Source: Chloroflexota bacterium
GTDB lineage: Bacteria; Chloroflexota; Anaerolineae; Aggregatilineales; Phototrophicaceae
NCBI GenBank assembly: GCA_026707665.1
Contig: JAPOWK010000112.1
Location: 1 to 64,000, forward strand
DNA: 64,000 bases
Direction: 5' to 3'
Shown here: positions 17,534-26,680 of the stretch, in pieces
How positions within the stretch are numbered: the first letter of the stretch is position 1
Layout of the letters: every line of letters begins with the position of its first letter
Program-made: the position numbers and the translations under genes
The notes under the pieces: generated by a model
Seen by the model: only the letters and a program-made list of their open reading frames with translations
Databases searched by the model: none
Told to the model about the DNA's origin: nothing

Positions 17534-18823
17534 CTAGTAGCCCCAATCTTCCTTCAACTCGTTCCACTCTTCAGCCAGGTCATTGAGGACTTCGCCTTTG
17601 TCGGCATCGCCGAGAATGGCGGCCTGCAGCGGTCCCCAACTGCCGATCTCCCAATCGGAGAAGAAGGGCACGAAACGGTAAGGGCGCGAGATAGCGTATT
17701 CCGACTGTTCGCTGAGCAAGTCGGGATCAATCCAACCGGAAATCGAGTTGCGCACTTCTTCATCTTCGTAGAGCGGCGCCGGCGAGAAGCCCAAGCCGAA
17801 TTCCAGCGCCCAGCGTTTGGGCACAAAGTAGACGCCTGTGGCATCCTTGCCGCCGAGGAATTGGACCAACTGCCAGGCGGCATCCTTGTCTTCGGCATTG
17901 TTGGTGATGGCGTAAAGGCGGACGTAACCCCAGGTGCCGCTCCGGACCTCATTGGCGCCCGGGATCAGCGCATTCTTGATGCTGCCGGCGGCATTCGATT
18001 GTTCTGGATCGTTCATCGCCTTCAGCGTGTAGTCGGTGGTGGTCATGAAGCTCGTAGTGCCGGCCGCCATCAGCAGGGTGCCGTCATCGTCGGTCAGCGA
18101 AGCGGGGTCGATGACGCCGGCGTCCAGCCCTTCAGTCAGCCAGTCCAGCGCCTGCCAGGCCGCGCTGCCCTCAAGATGGAAGAGCGGGTTGAAATCATCA
18201 TCGAAGAGCTTGCCGCCGCGCGAGGCGGTGAGCGTTTCCCATTCGCGCAACAGGTAGTTCTCGCCACTGCGCAGCTGCATGAGAATGGGATATTCGACCA
18301 CGCCGGCTTCTTTGATCATCTGGGCTTGTTCCAGCATTTCGCTCCAGGTTTCGGGCGGCGCTTCAATGCCGGCCGCTTCCAAGTGCGCCGCGTTGTAAGC
18401 CATCGTCTGGACGCCGGAATAATAGGGCAAGCCGTAGACTTCGCCATCGTAGGACATCTGCTCGATGATGCCCGCCGGCAGATCGGCCAGCAGTTCGTCG
18501 GCGCCGGGCAGTCCTGTTATCGGCAGGATCCAGCCCGCGGAGGCCCATTCCGCCAAGTAGCTGTCGCGAACGTAGGCGACATCAAATTCGGTGCCGGCGA
18601 CGAAGCTGGCGACCATCTTGTCGTGGTATTCATTGCTGGGGAAGGGCAAGAAGACGGCGTCATGGCCGCTCTGATCGGTGAAACGCCCCAGGTTTTCTGT
18701 GACAACATCGACTTCATAGGGCCAGCCGGTCAGCTTGAGTCCGTCATCCTGCGCGAAGGCGCCGCCGCCGACCAGCAAGATCATGATCGAGAGCAAAAGG
18801 AAAAGGGTTTTGGAGCGGTGCAT
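17534..18823 (-). CDS. ABC transporter sugar-binding protein (family 1 solute-binding)
   Basis: A 429-residue extracellular binding protein for the second sugar importer. The start is fixed by a strong CGAGGTGAA ribosome site before MHRSKTLF; an ATG 17 codons upstream lacks support. The signal peptide is hydrophobic and ends near GGGAFAQDD. The mature part shows the N-lobe VVTENLGRF and EFDVAYVRDSYL, the hinge segment YGLPYYSGVQTMAYN and the typical C-terminal DAAWQLVQFLGG. No lipobox is present. A large antisense frame (17354-18865) covers the same DNA but only mirrors this gene's codon pattern. Confidence 0.92.
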   Translation of the reverse strand: MHRSKTLFLLLSIMILLVGGGAFAQDDGLKLTGWPYEVDVVTENLGRFTDQSGHDAVFLPFPSNEYHDKMVASFVAGTEFDVAYVRDSYLAEWASAGWILPITGLPGADELLADLPAGIIEQMSYDGEVYGLPYYSGVQTMAYNAAHLEAAGIEAPPETWSEMLEQAQMIKEAGVVEYPILMQLRSGENYLLREWETLTASRGGKLFDDDFNPLFHLEGSAAWQALDWLTEGLDAGVIDPASLTDDDGTLLMAAGTTSFMTTTDYTLKAMNDPEQSNAAGSIKNALIPGANEVRSGTWGYVRLYAITNNAEDKDAAWQLVQFLGGKDATGVYFVPKRWALEFGLGFSPAPLYEDEEVRNSISGWIDPDLLSEQSEYAISRPYRFVPFFSDWEIGSWGPLQAAILGDADKGEVLNDLAEEWNELKEDWGY

Positions 18824-19058
18824 TTCTTCACCTCGTTTCGTACAAGAGAGCTTGCGGAAATATGACAGGGTCATTTTCTTATCAGCGCCTCCATTTTCAG
18901 TCTAAGCTAGATTTCGGTGGAACGAACTTGGCGGCGGGTGAGCGCGCGCCAGATGCGCGAGCGCTTGTTGTAAGGCAAGAGCGTAGTCTGCTATAGTCTT
19001 TTCCACCTGCTTAAACGGTAGCAAGGCAAGACTGGCATCGGACTGCCATACTCCTGCC

Positions 19059-20261
19059 ATGTTTGGCAGCAAAGCGATGACGACATACAGCGCCGACTTT
19101 GAAGAGCATATCCGCGTTTTATTGAGCAACCTCTACGATTACCTGAAGTTGGTCGATAATCCAGTCGCGGATAGGTTGGCGAAAGATGCCAGCGGCAATG
19201 AACGCATGCGCGCCATCCAGCGGACAGTGCTGGATGCGATCGAAGACATGAGGCGGCGAGACGAACAGAACCCGACCGCGCGCGGCAATCGCCTCTATCA
19301 CATCCTGCAATTGCGCTATGTGGAAGAGCAGAGCACGACTGAAGCGCTCAACCAATTGGCGCTCAGCGAACGGCAATACTACCGCGAGCATCAGCGGGCG
19401 ATTCAGACTGTCTGCCGAATCATTTGGGACGAGCATTTTGCCGAGGCCGCGGCGGAATCGGGCGCGCCGCCGCATTCGCTGGCCGATGAGCTGCATTATC
19501 TCGAGGACGACAGTCAGCAGGTTTTGCATCCGCGAGAGGAGTTGTTGGCGGCGGTGTTGGCAACGCAGGTCTTGGCTGAGCAGCGCGGGATAAGCGTTGA
19601 AGTCGGGGAATCGCCGGCGCCGGCCACCTTAGACGCGTCACAGCCGGTCTTTCGGCAACTGCTAATCTATCTGCTCAACGAATTGATCGGCGCGACTAGC
19701 CTGGACGGGCAGATCAATATCGCTTTTGACCTGGCCTCTGGCGAGCCGGCCTTGTCGATATCTAGCGAAGCTCTGCCTGTGGATGGTGCGGGGCTTTGCG
19801 CCCGGCTGAGAGAAGACAGCACGGCGAGCGAGTTGATGAGGCACTTGAAGGCGGAATTGCGATGGCAGGATGAGCCCGCTCAAATCGTGCTGGCCTTTAA
19901 GCGAGAAGTCCATAATATCCTGATAGTTGATGATAATCCGGATACCATCAGCCTTTTCAAGCGCTATTTGGTCAAGCAGCCCTACCGTCTGCTATCGGCG
20001 GCGGGCGAGCGCGAGGCGTGGGCGATCGCGCAGAGCCGGCCGCTGATGTGCATCATCCTCGATGTGATGCTGCCTGGGAAAGACGGTTGGCAGATCTTAC
20101 AGAGCTATAAGAGTCATCCGGCGACGGCGGACATACCGGTCTTGATCTGCTCGGTGTTGGAGATGGAGAGCCTGGCGAATTCCCTGGGCGCGGATGGATA
20201 TCTCAAAAAGCCACCCGCTCGCGCCGAGCTCTTGTCGATTCTGAGCCAGTGGTCGGGGTAA
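19059..20261 (+). CDS. Response regulator-containing hybrid protein with HTH-like N-terminus
   Basis: A 400-residue cytoplasmic signalling protein. The N-terminal third contains a helical region RYVEEQSTTEALNQLALSER then QYYREHQRAI, resembling a sigma-region-4 helix-turn-helix. The middle (about 175-280) has the spacing of a degenerate histidine-kinase ATPase domain (QLLIYLLNELIGATS) but lacks clear G-boxes. The C-terminal receiver (about 286-400) is complete: D291 and D292, the phospho-acceptor D335 in ILDVMLPGKDGW, and K383. It stands alone, with no partner kinase gene in the window. ATG at 19077 is an alternative start. It may phosphorylate and regulate through an unlinked kinase. Confidence 0.75.
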   Translation: MFGSKAMTTYSADFEEHIRVLLSNLYDYLKLVDNPVADRLAKDASGNERMRAIQRTVLDAIEDMRRRDEQNPTARGNRLYHILQLRYVEEQSTTEALNQLALSERQYYREHQRAIQTVCRIIWDEHFAEAAAESGAPPHSLADELHYLEDDSQQVLHPREELLAAVLATQVLAEQRGISVEVGESPAPATLDASQPVFRQLLIYLLNELIGATSLDGQINIAFDLASGEPALSISSEALPVDGAGLCARLREDSTASELMRHLKAELRWQDEPAQIVLAFKREVHNILIVDDNPDTISLFKRYLVKQPYRLLSAAGEREAWAIAQSRPLMCIILDVMLPGKDGWQILQSYKSHPATADIPVLICSVLEMESLANSLGADGYLKKPPARAELLSILSQWSG

Positions 20262-20446
20262 AGGCGAATCATTTGGCGGCCTGGTCCGATATCAACAGGC
20301 TGACGGCTGCGGACAGATTGCCCTGCGCGTTCGGCAGTTGCTGTGGTTAAATGTGCCTGGTCTGTCCATCGAGAAAATGACAGAGAAGACACCGTGTGCA
20401 TTTGGTCTCTAAATCGGGTTCAGCGCAACGACAAAAGGTCCACGAC

Positions 20447-21715
20447 ATGACTGGAGACAAGGTCAAAATCGGGATCGTCGGCATCGGCAACATGGGCAAG
20501 AATCATGTGAAACACGTCATTGACTTGCCGAATACAGATCTCGCCGCCGTCTGCGATCGCAGCAGGGAACGAATGGAAAGCGCTTTTGCCCCCGACGATC
20601 CACCAGCAACAAGCGTGACAGATGATGACTGCGCTGGCGACGCCGAAGAATCACCCCCGCCTCTCGCGCCTGAGGTCGAAGAAAAAGCCGTCGACGCCGA
20701 ACAAGAAGCGGTGGATCCCGATTACGCGCGAATCCTTGCGGAGACAGCACAGTTCACGGATTATCTGGAGATGCTCGCAGCGGTCGAACTGGACGGCGTC
20801 ATTATCGCGACGCCGCATTTCGATCATCCGGACATGGCGCTGGAGGCATTTGAGCGTGGCATCCACGTTTTGGTCGAAAAACCGATTGCGGTGCACGTTC
20901 GCGAGGCGCAGCGCATGATCGACGGCTATCGCGCGGCCAAAGTGGGGCAGCCGGATCTGGTATTCGCGGCGATGTTTATGCAGCGCACCTGGGGCCATTG
21001 GCGCCAGATCAAGTGGATGGTCGACCGCGGCGAGCTGGGGCAACTCATTCGCTGTACTTGGCTGATCACCGATTGGTTCCGCACGCAGAGCTACTACGAC
21101 AGTGGCGGCTGGCGCGCGACTTGGCGCGGCGAGGGCGGCGGCGTGCTGATGAACCAGTGCCCGCATAATCTGGATTTGTATCAGTGGATCGTGGGCATGC
21201 CGGCGCGGGCGCAGGGCTTCGTCAGCTTTGGCAAACATCACCGGATTGAAGTGGAAGATGAGGTGACTGCCTACTTCGAGCATGAGAACGGCATGGTCGG
21301 GCATTTCATCACCACGACGGGTGAATCGCCCGGCACCAACCGGCTGGAAATCGCCGGCGAAAATGGCAAGCTGGTTTACGCCGATGACGAACTGTGGTGC
21401 TACCGCAACCAATGGTCGTCAATCAAGCAGATCCGCGAAGCAGAGTCGGGTTTCGCGGCTGTGCCCTATTCGCGCGAGGCGATTGCCTACACGCCCAAGA
21501 CCTCGCATGGGCATGAGCTCATCATTGAGAATTTCGCTGAGGCGATCTTGAAAGGGGCGGATCTGATCGCGCCGGCGGCCGAGGGGCTGAATTCGGTCGC
21601 CATTAACAATGCGATTATCTTGTCCGCTCAAAAGCGTCAAATGGTGGAGTTGCCCCTTGACGGCGCAGAATTCGCCGCGCTTCTGGAGCAATATATTGCC
21701 GAGCCATCGGCATAG
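20447..21715 (+). CDS. Gfo/Idh/MocA-family oxidoreductase
   Basis: A 422-residue NAD(P)-dependent dehydrogenase of sugars, inositols or related compounds. The Rossmann motif is GIVGIGNMGKNH near the N-terminus, the EKP motif is VEKPIAVH, and MNQCPHNLDLYQWIVG matches the C-terminal substrate domain. Between the second beta strand (VCDRSRERMESAF) and the next helix there is an unusual acidic, proline-rich insertion of about 45 residues, rich in D and E. The ATG follows an AAAGGTC site; a GTG 17 codons upstream is less likely. A sugar isomerase-like gene starts 19 bases downstream, so the two probably form an operon for catabolism of an oxidised sugar or cyclitol. Confidence 0.88.
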   Translation: MTGDKVKIGIVGIGNMGKNHVKHVIDLPNTDLAAVCDRSRERMESAFAPDDPPATSVTDDDCAGDAEESPPPLAPEVEEKAVDAEQEAVDPDYARILAETAQFTDYLEMLAAVELDGVIIATPHFDHPDMALEAFERGIHVLVEKPIAVHVREAQRMIDGYRAAKVGQPDLVFAAMFMQRTWGHWRQIKWMVDRGELGQLIRCTWLITDWFRTQSYYDSGGWRATWRGEGGGVLMNQCPHNLDLYQWIVGMPARAQGFVSFGKHHRIEVEDEVTAYFEHENGMVGHFITTTGESPGTNRLEIAGENGKLVYADDELWCYRNQWSSIKQIREAESGFAAVPYSREAIAYTPKTSHGHELIIENFAEAILKGADLIAPAAEGLNSVAINNAIILSAQKRQMVELPLDGAEFAALLEQYIAEPSA

Positions 21716-21734
21716 ATCAGATCGGGAGAGACAG

Positions 21735-22514
21735 ATGACACAAATCGCCGCGCAACTCTTCACCATCCGCGATTTCACCAAGACGCGAAAGGACTTCGTC
21801 GCCAGTATGGCGAAGATCCGCGATATCGGCTACCAAGCGGTGCAGGTATCACAGATCGGGGACATCACCGATGCCGATGTCAAACGAATCTGCGATGACA
21901 ACGGCTTGACCATCTGCAACACGCATGTCTCGGTTGATGACCTGCTAAGGAAGCCCGATGCAGTGATCGAGCAGCACCGCCTTTGGGGCGCCAGCCACGT
22001 GGCGATCGGGGGCATGCCGCTGGAATACCGCGAGAGCGAAGCTGGCTTTCGGCGCTTCGCCGAGATCGCCAATGGCATCGGCGAGCGGCTGTATGAAGCC
22101 GGGCTCAGCTTCAGCTATCACAATCATAGTTTTGAATTCCTTCGATTTGGCGCGCGAAGTGGGCTGGAGCTGATATTCGACGAGACCGATCCGCGCTTTG
22201 TGCAGGCGGAGCTTGACACCTACTGGATTCAGCATGGCGGCGCGGACCCGGTGCTGTGGATCGAGAAGATGCAAGATCGGATGCCGGTGATCCATCTCAA
22301 GGACATGGTCATGCTGCCAGCCGAAGTCGGGGGGCAGCCGCGGCCGGCGTTTGCGGAAGTGGGCGAGGGTAATATGAACTTCGCGGGCATCCTGGCTGCG
22401 TGCCAGCACATCGGCGTCGAATGGTATGCGGTCGAGCAAGATATCTGCCAGCGCGATCCCTTCGAGAGCCTGGCGATCAGCTTTCGCAACCTGCGAGCTA
22501 TGGGTTTGACATAG
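21735..22514 (+). CDS. Sugar phosphate isomerase/epimerase-like TIM barrel (Xylose isomerase-like, AP endonuclease 2 fold)
   Basis: A 259-residue protein of the IolE/hydroxypyruvate-isomerase-like superfamily. It begins MTQIAAQLFTIRDF with a GGAGAGA site just upstream. Family landmarks are VQVSQIGDI, the metal-site region LSFSYHNHSFEF, the later VQAELDTYWI, VIHLKDM, and the terminal Glu region WYAVEQDICQRDPFES. These supply the usual Glu/Asp/His metal ligands. Paired with the oxidoreductase upstream, it likely isomerises or dehydrates the product of that enzyme, as in inositol or keto-sugar pathways. The exact reaction cannot be told from sequence. Confidence 0.85.
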   Translation: MTQIAAQLFTIRDFTKTRKDFVASMAKIRDIGYQAVQVSQIGDITDADVKRICDDNGLTICNTHVSVDDLLRKPDAVIEQHRLWGASHVAIGGMPLEYRESEAGFRRFAEIANGIGERLYEAGLSFSYHNHSFEFLRFGARSGLELIFDETDPRFVQAELDTYWIQHGGADPVLWIEKMQDRMPVIHLKDMVMLPAEVGGQPRPAFAEVGEGNMNFAGILAACQHIGVEWYAVEQDICQRDPFESLAISFRNLRAMGLT

Positions 22515-22539
22515 ATATCGAGATCGGCTTTGGCTTGGC

Positions 22540-22564
22540 GGGCGACCTGATAGGTCGCCCCTAC
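22540..22564. repeat. REP-like palindrome
   Basis: GGGCGACCTGATAGGTCGCC followed by CCTAC, with arms GGGCGACCT/AGGTCGCCC. It lies between the convergent isomerase-like and LarA-like genes. Confidence 0.8.
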
Positions 22565-22587
22565 ACGCTAATTGACCCAGATTAGTT

Positions 22588-23841
22588 CTAGCCGCCGGCG
22601 GCGCGCGCAGCGCCTTCAACAACGCTGATCGACTCCTGGCCGGTCAACTCGGCGAGGATGTTGGCGCTCACCCACAAGGTTTCGATTTCCAGCGTATTCT
22701 TGATGCGCATGACGCGAGCATTGGCGCACTGCGACGGGTCGCTGCGGAAGGCGTCATAAAGCCCGGCTCTAATCGTTTCCTCATCAGTTTCGAAGAACAG
22801 GGGCATGCGGCAGCGCTTGAGGGCGCCGCTGGTGAACATGTTTTTCATTGTCTTCTGGAAATCGATCTTGTCGAAGAGGGTCTTCGACATGAAATCGGCA
22901 AAGCCGTAGGTGGTGGCGTTGCCATGTGATTCCGGCGTCAAGTCGAGGACGACGATGCGCTTGATACGAGGCGAAGTCGGTTCCAGCTCGCCTTCCACCA
23001 GCCAGCGGCCGATGATATTGGTATCCATGCCGGCGCCGCTGATGTTCTTTCCCATCTCGTCGATGATCAGCAGATCAATCTCTTCCACCGGCAGGCTCGG
23101 CATCAACTCGCGCGACTGCTGCAGCAGGCGCTGATCGCCTTCGACGACCGTCTCCGCAGTGAAGCCTTCCAGATGGGCGACGCTGTGATAGCCATCTTCG
23201 ACGACGCCGAAGCCGGCGACGAAGTTGATACTGTCAATCAAGTGCTGGGCGATGACCGGCATATAATCGCGCAAGCCGACTGTGCTCTGCTGATGAATGG
23301 TGCGGGCGCCGGTCTCTTTGCCCAAACCGATCGCGAGCATCTTCAACAGACCGCTTTCGTGCGGACCGTGAAAATCGGTATGGAGCTTGGTTCGATTGGT
23401 GATGATTAAGCCATCGGCTTCGTAAACATTCTTGTCGATGTAAGCTGGCAAGCCGGCGCTGGTCATGCCGGTGTCGACCACTTCCATCGTCGCGTTGATA
23501 GGGCAGCCCATAGTCTCTTCGCTGATGCCGAGGCCAGCGAGCACTTCAATCTGTCCGGCTGGCGTGGCGCCGCCGTGACTGCCCATGGCTGGTACGATGA
23601 AGGGCTCTCCGCCCGATGCTTTGACCAGCGCAACCAGCTTGGCGGCGATCTTGTCGATGCTGGCGACACCGCGGCTGCCGAAGCCGAGCGCGATACGTTT
23701 GCCCTCTACGGCTTCCGAAAGGCGCAAACGCGCCCAGTCGGCCGCCAGCGTCGCTTCGATATCGACGGGCTGTCCCTTGGGCAATGCCTGCTTGATGGGA
23801 TAGAGGGTCGGAATCTTTACATTTTCCATGGCTCGGCTCAT
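22588..23841 (-). CDS. LarA-like (DUF2088, lactate racemase N-terminal domain) protein
   Basis: A 417-residue protein related to nickel-pincer-dependent lactate racemase LarA. The segment AMGSHGGATPAGQIEVLAGL near residue 85 matches the conserved SH(R/G) region of the family. The central IITNRTKLHTDFHGPHESG supplies further conserved His residues. Members racemise or epimerise 2-hydroxyacids when the NPN cofactor is supplied by LarBCE, none of which is seen in the window. The start overlaps the stop of the upstream DNA methyltransferase gene as ATGA, implying coupled translation with an apparently unrelated protein. A second in-frame ATG four codons later is possible. Confidence 0.82.
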   Translation of the reverse strand: MSRAMENVKIPTLYPIKQALPKGQPVDIEATLAADWARLRLSEAVEGKRIALGFGSRGVASIDKIAAKLVALVKASGGEPFIVPAMGSHGGATPAGQIEVLAGLGISEETMGCPINATMEVVDTGMTSAGLPAYIDKNVYEADGLIITNRTKLHTDFHGPHESGLLKMLAIGLGKETGARTIHQQSTVGLRDYMPVIAQHLIDSINFVAGFGVVEDGYHSVAHLEGFTAETVVEGDQRLLQQSRELMPSLPVEEIDLLIIDEMGKNISGAGMDTNIIGRWLVEGELEPTSPRIKRIVVLDLTPESHGNATTYGFADFMSKTLFDKIDFQKTMKNMFTSGALKRCRMPLFFETDEETIRAGLYDAFRSDPSQCANARVMRIKNTLEIETLWVSANILAELTGQESISVVEGAARAAGG

Positions 23842-24794
23842 TCTGCTCGGGGTAAGGTGTTGGCGTTAATTGTAGCGAATTTGCGGTCGATTGGTAAGGG
23901 CTTGTCATGCGGAAGTGGCGTGTGCTGCAGTTCGACCGGCAAGCCTAGATCTGCGAGACGCTGCCGCGCAATCTCGATATATTCGGCTGAGATATCTATG
24001 CCGATGAATTCTCGGTCGTTCTGGAGCGCCATCTTGCCGGTGGTGCCGGAGCCACACATCGGGTCAAGCACCAGGTCGCCCGGATTGCTCCAAGAGAGAA
24101 TGTGGTCGAGAGCGAGCTTCTCCGGAAACACAGCCGGATGCTGGAACGCGATCTTGTCTCGGGTTGTCCCTCCCAAGCCAACCGCGTAGGACCAGATATT
24201 GGTGCGCGTCTTCTCTTTCTTGAGCTCGCCGAGCTTCTTCTTGTTGATGCCGTCCGGCAGTTTGTTATGCGTTAGCATCTCCATTCCATGCCGTTGCGTG
24301 GGGATCTTCAGCGCATTGAATGTTCTGGGCTTTCCTTTGGACATCACAAACATCATTTCATAGGCGTTGGTATAGGCGTTGCTGCGCATGAAGGGCGTAT
24401 TCTTCTTCTGGTAAATCATGATGTCGTGGGCGGAAAAGCCGATTTCCTGAAAATAAATGGCTTGGCGGAAGGATGTCAGGCTGCGTCCGCCATTGATGCG
24501 ATCGCCAACGACCCAGACGACCACACCTCCTGGAGCGGTCACGCGGTAAAGCTCGTCGGCGATTTCCTCAAAGGGAAAACTGTATCCCTTGTAGTCGCGC
24601 AGCTTGTCGTAGGGCGGCGAAGTGACCGTCAAGTGAATCATATCGTCGGACCAGCTGCGCATGACGTCTACACAATTTCCGACGATCAGGCGTCCAGTGC
24701 GCTGGCTTTTGACCAGAGGCGCTGAGCTGGCGGAAGCAGCCGGCTCGACTATGGCTGGCGACTCCAACAAATCAGTCAAGTTCAATTCTTCCAT
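23838..24794 (-). CDS. Site-specific DNA methyltransferase (N4-C or N6-A, SPPY type)
   Basis: A 318-residue DNA methyltransferase with catalytic motif IV TSPPYD (58-63) preceding the SAM-binding motif I DPMCGSGTTG (244-253). That motif order is characteristic of the beta class. The SPPY version is most often seen in N4-cytosine enzymes, but N6-adenine activity is also possible. The start is placed at MEELNL after a G-rich site; the upstream 31 codons are basic and repetitive and probably not translated. No partner endonuclease gene is adjacent, so it looks like an orphan methyltransferase. Target specificity cannot be inferred. Confidence 0.9.
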   Translation of the reverse strand: MEELNLTDLLESPAIVEPAASASSAPLVKSQRTGRLIVGNCVDVMRSWSDDMIHLTVTSPPYDKLRDYKGYSFPFEEIADELYRVTAPGGVVVWVVGDRINGGRSLTSFRQAIYFQEIGFSAHDIMIYQKKNTPFMRSNAYTNAYEMMFVMSKGKPRTFNALKIPTQRHGMEMLTHNKLPDGINKKKLGELKKEKTRTNIWSYAVGLGGTTRDKIAFQHPAVFPEKLALDHILSWSNPGDLVLDPMCGSGTTGKMALQNDREFIGIDISAEYIEIARQRLADLGLPVELQHTPLPHDKPLPIDRKFATINANTLPRAE

Positions 24795-24958
24795 AATCGC
24801 CCCCCCTGTTTGCAACAAACGATATAGCAGCAGACGTATCGATTGTTTTATGTATTGTAGCAAATATTTTCTAATTCTCACAAGCATGTTTCGGATTTGC
24901 AGTCACGTAGCTGCCTAAACATGCTAGAATCGCGGCACCTCAGTTGAACGGGAAACGA

Positions 24959-25858
24959 ATGATGACGATCAACCGCAAGCCGATATTGTTGGACGGTGGG
25001 ATGGGGCAGGAGATTTACAATCGCGGCGGCAAGGGCGGCTATGGTGAATGGGCGGTGGCGGCGCTCTACGAAGATCCGCAGCTGGTGCGCGAGATTCACC
25101 TGGATTACCTTCGCGCCGGCGCTGATGTCATCACCACCAACACCTATGCCACGACGCGGGTGCGCCTGGCGGCTGTCGGACTGGAAGACCGCTTTGAGTC
25201 GCTCTTACGCGCGGCAGGCGAGTTGGCGGCGGATGCGCGCGAAATGGCCGGGCGCGCCGGAGCGCGGATCGCGACCAGCCTGCCACCGCTGGAAGCGAGC
25301 TATGTCAACGAGTTCGCACTGTCTTACGAAGAGACCAGCGCCCAATTCGCGGAGCTGATGGACCTGCTTGATCCTTATGTCGATATCTTTCTGGGTGAGA
25401 CCTTGTCCACATCGTTTGAGGCGCGCGCCTTCCTTGAGGCGGCGCAGGGCCGGGGCAAGACCACCTGGCTGGCCCTAACGCTGAATGACCACGGCAGCAC
25501 CGACTTGCGCGGCGGCGAGTCGCTGGCCGATGTTATCGCCCAGGCACGTGAGTTTGCGCCGGACGGGCTGTTGATCAACTGCTGCACGCCCGATAGCGTT
25601 CGCGAGGCCTTGCCGATTCTGCAAGAGAGTGGATTGTCCTTCGGCGGATACGCCAATGGTTTCGTCGAGATACCGGCGGCTTGGGACGAACGCGGCGGCG
25701 TCATGCAGTTGGAGACGCGCCGGGACTTGTCGCCGGACGTTTACGCAGCCGATGTGGCGCGCTGGATTGAGGCGGGCGCGGCTGTCGTCGGCGGCTGCTG
25801 CGAGACCAGTCCCGCCCATATCGCGCGGCTGCGACAGTTGATTGACAGCGGAGAATAG
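24959..25858 (+). CDS. Homocysteine S-methyltransferase family protein
   Basis: A 299-residue zinc-dependent methyltransferase of the MmuM/BhmT type, transferring a methyl group from a donor such as S-methylmethionine to homocysteine. The N-terminal ILLDGGMGQEI and TNTYATTR are family hallmarks. The zinc Cys are in INCCTPDS and GGCCETSPAHI near the C-terminus. ATG at 24959 or 24962 is preferred over a TTG five codons earlier. The SDR gene begins 20 bases after its stop, so the two are probably co-transcribed. The physiological methyl donor is unknown. Confidence 0.9.
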   Translation: MMTINRKPILLDGGMGQEIYNRGGKGGYGEWAVAALYEDPQLVREIHLDYLRAGADVITTNTYATTRVRLAAVGLEDRFESLLRAAGELAADAREMAGRAGARIATSLPPLEASYVNEFALSYEETSAQFAELMDLLDPYVDIFLGETLSTSFEARAFLEAAQGRGKTTWLALTLNDHGSTDLRGGESLADVIAQAREFAPDGLLINCCTPDSVREALPILQESGLSFGGYANGFVEIPAAWDERGGVMQLETRRDLSPDVYAADVARWIEAGAAVVGGCCETSPAHIARLRQLIDSGE

Positions 25859-25878
25859 AACAGAGAGCGGCAAATTGA

Positions 25879-26580
25879 ATGACGAATCGAAGAGCGGTCA
25901 TCACAGGCGCGGGGCAGGGCACGGGAAGAGCGATCGCGCTGCGGCTGGCGCAGGCGGGCTGGGATTGCGTGCTGGTCGGCCGAACGGCGAGCAAATTGCA
26001 CGACGTGGCGGCGGAGATCGCGGCGGACGGCGGCGAAGCGAGCGTCCAGGCGCTGGACCTGACCGATGACGCGGCTGTTGCCGACGTGGGCGCGGAGCTG
26101 GCCGGACGAAGGGTCGATATCCTCGTCAATTGCGCCGGCGACTGGCTGATCGCGCCAATGGCAGATACGAGCAACGAGCAGCTCGATCACATCCTGCGCG
26201 TGAATCTGCGCGCCCCCTACATCCTGACTCGCGCCTTGCTGCCGAATCTGCGGCGCAGTGACAATGCCAGCATCATCAATATCGGCTCCTTGGTCACGGC
26301 GATTTCAGTCCCGTCGGTCAGCGCATACACCGCGGCCAAGGTCGGACTGAAGGGCTTGAGCGGTTCGCTGGCGGCTGAACTGAAGTCCGAGCGGATCCGT
26401 GTGGTCATGATCTCGCCGGGACCGGCCGATACGCCGATGCGCGCTGCCGCCTCGCCGGGCATCAACAAGGCGCTGCTGGTTCAGCCAGAGACGATCGCCG
26501 ATATGGTTCATGCCGTAGCCTCCCTGCCGCGCGGGATTACCACCAGTGATTTTGTGCTGTATTCGATGGCTTGGGAGTAA
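25879..26580 (+). CDS. Short-chain dehydrogenase/reductase (SDR)
   Basis: A 233-residue classical SDR. The cofactor motif is TGAGQGTG (residues 9-16), followed by NCAG, the catalytic Ser in NIGSL, and the YTAAK dyad. The second strand ends in VGRTASK, whose Arg suggests NADPH preference. It follows the homocysteine methyltransferase with a 20-base gap. The substrate is not predictable from these motifs. Confidence 0.9.
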   Translation: MTNRRAVITGAGQGTGRAIALRLAQAGWDCVLVGRTASKLHDVAAEIAADGGEASVQALDLTDDAAVADVGAELAGRRVDILVNCAGDWLIAPMADTSNEQLDHILRVNLRAPYILTRALLPNLRRSDNASIINIGSLVTAISVPSVSAYTAAKVGLKGLSGSLAAELKSERIRVVMISPGPADTPMRAAASPGINKALLVQPETIADMVHAVASLPRGITTSDFVLYSMAWE

Positions 26581-26595
26581 TTAGTGGAGCAAGAA

Positions 26596-26616
26596 GGGCG
26601 ACCTGATCGATCGCCC
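26596..26616. repeat. REP-like palindrome (imperfect)
   Basis: GGGCGACCTGATCGATCGCC followed by C. It is the same family as other copies, with a shorter matched stem, and lies between the convergent SDR and spondin-like genes. Confidence 0.7.
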
Positions 26617-26680
26617 CTGCATACCGGAAAATCAGTGGTCGGGCAACCCGACTAACAAGCCGCCCGCTACAATTAGACGA

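Noticed and set aside
17354..18865. 503-codon open frame on the plus strand opposite the second sugar-binding protein
   Set aside because: It mirrors the codon pattern of the minus-strand gene, has no recognisable domain, and its opposite strand is a clear binding protein with signal peptide and ribosome site.
23838..24794. DNA methyltransferase paired with the DUF559 protein as a restriction system
   Set aside because: The two are 20 kb apart in unrelated operons. DUF559 is bounded by its own repeats, so no pairing can be supported.
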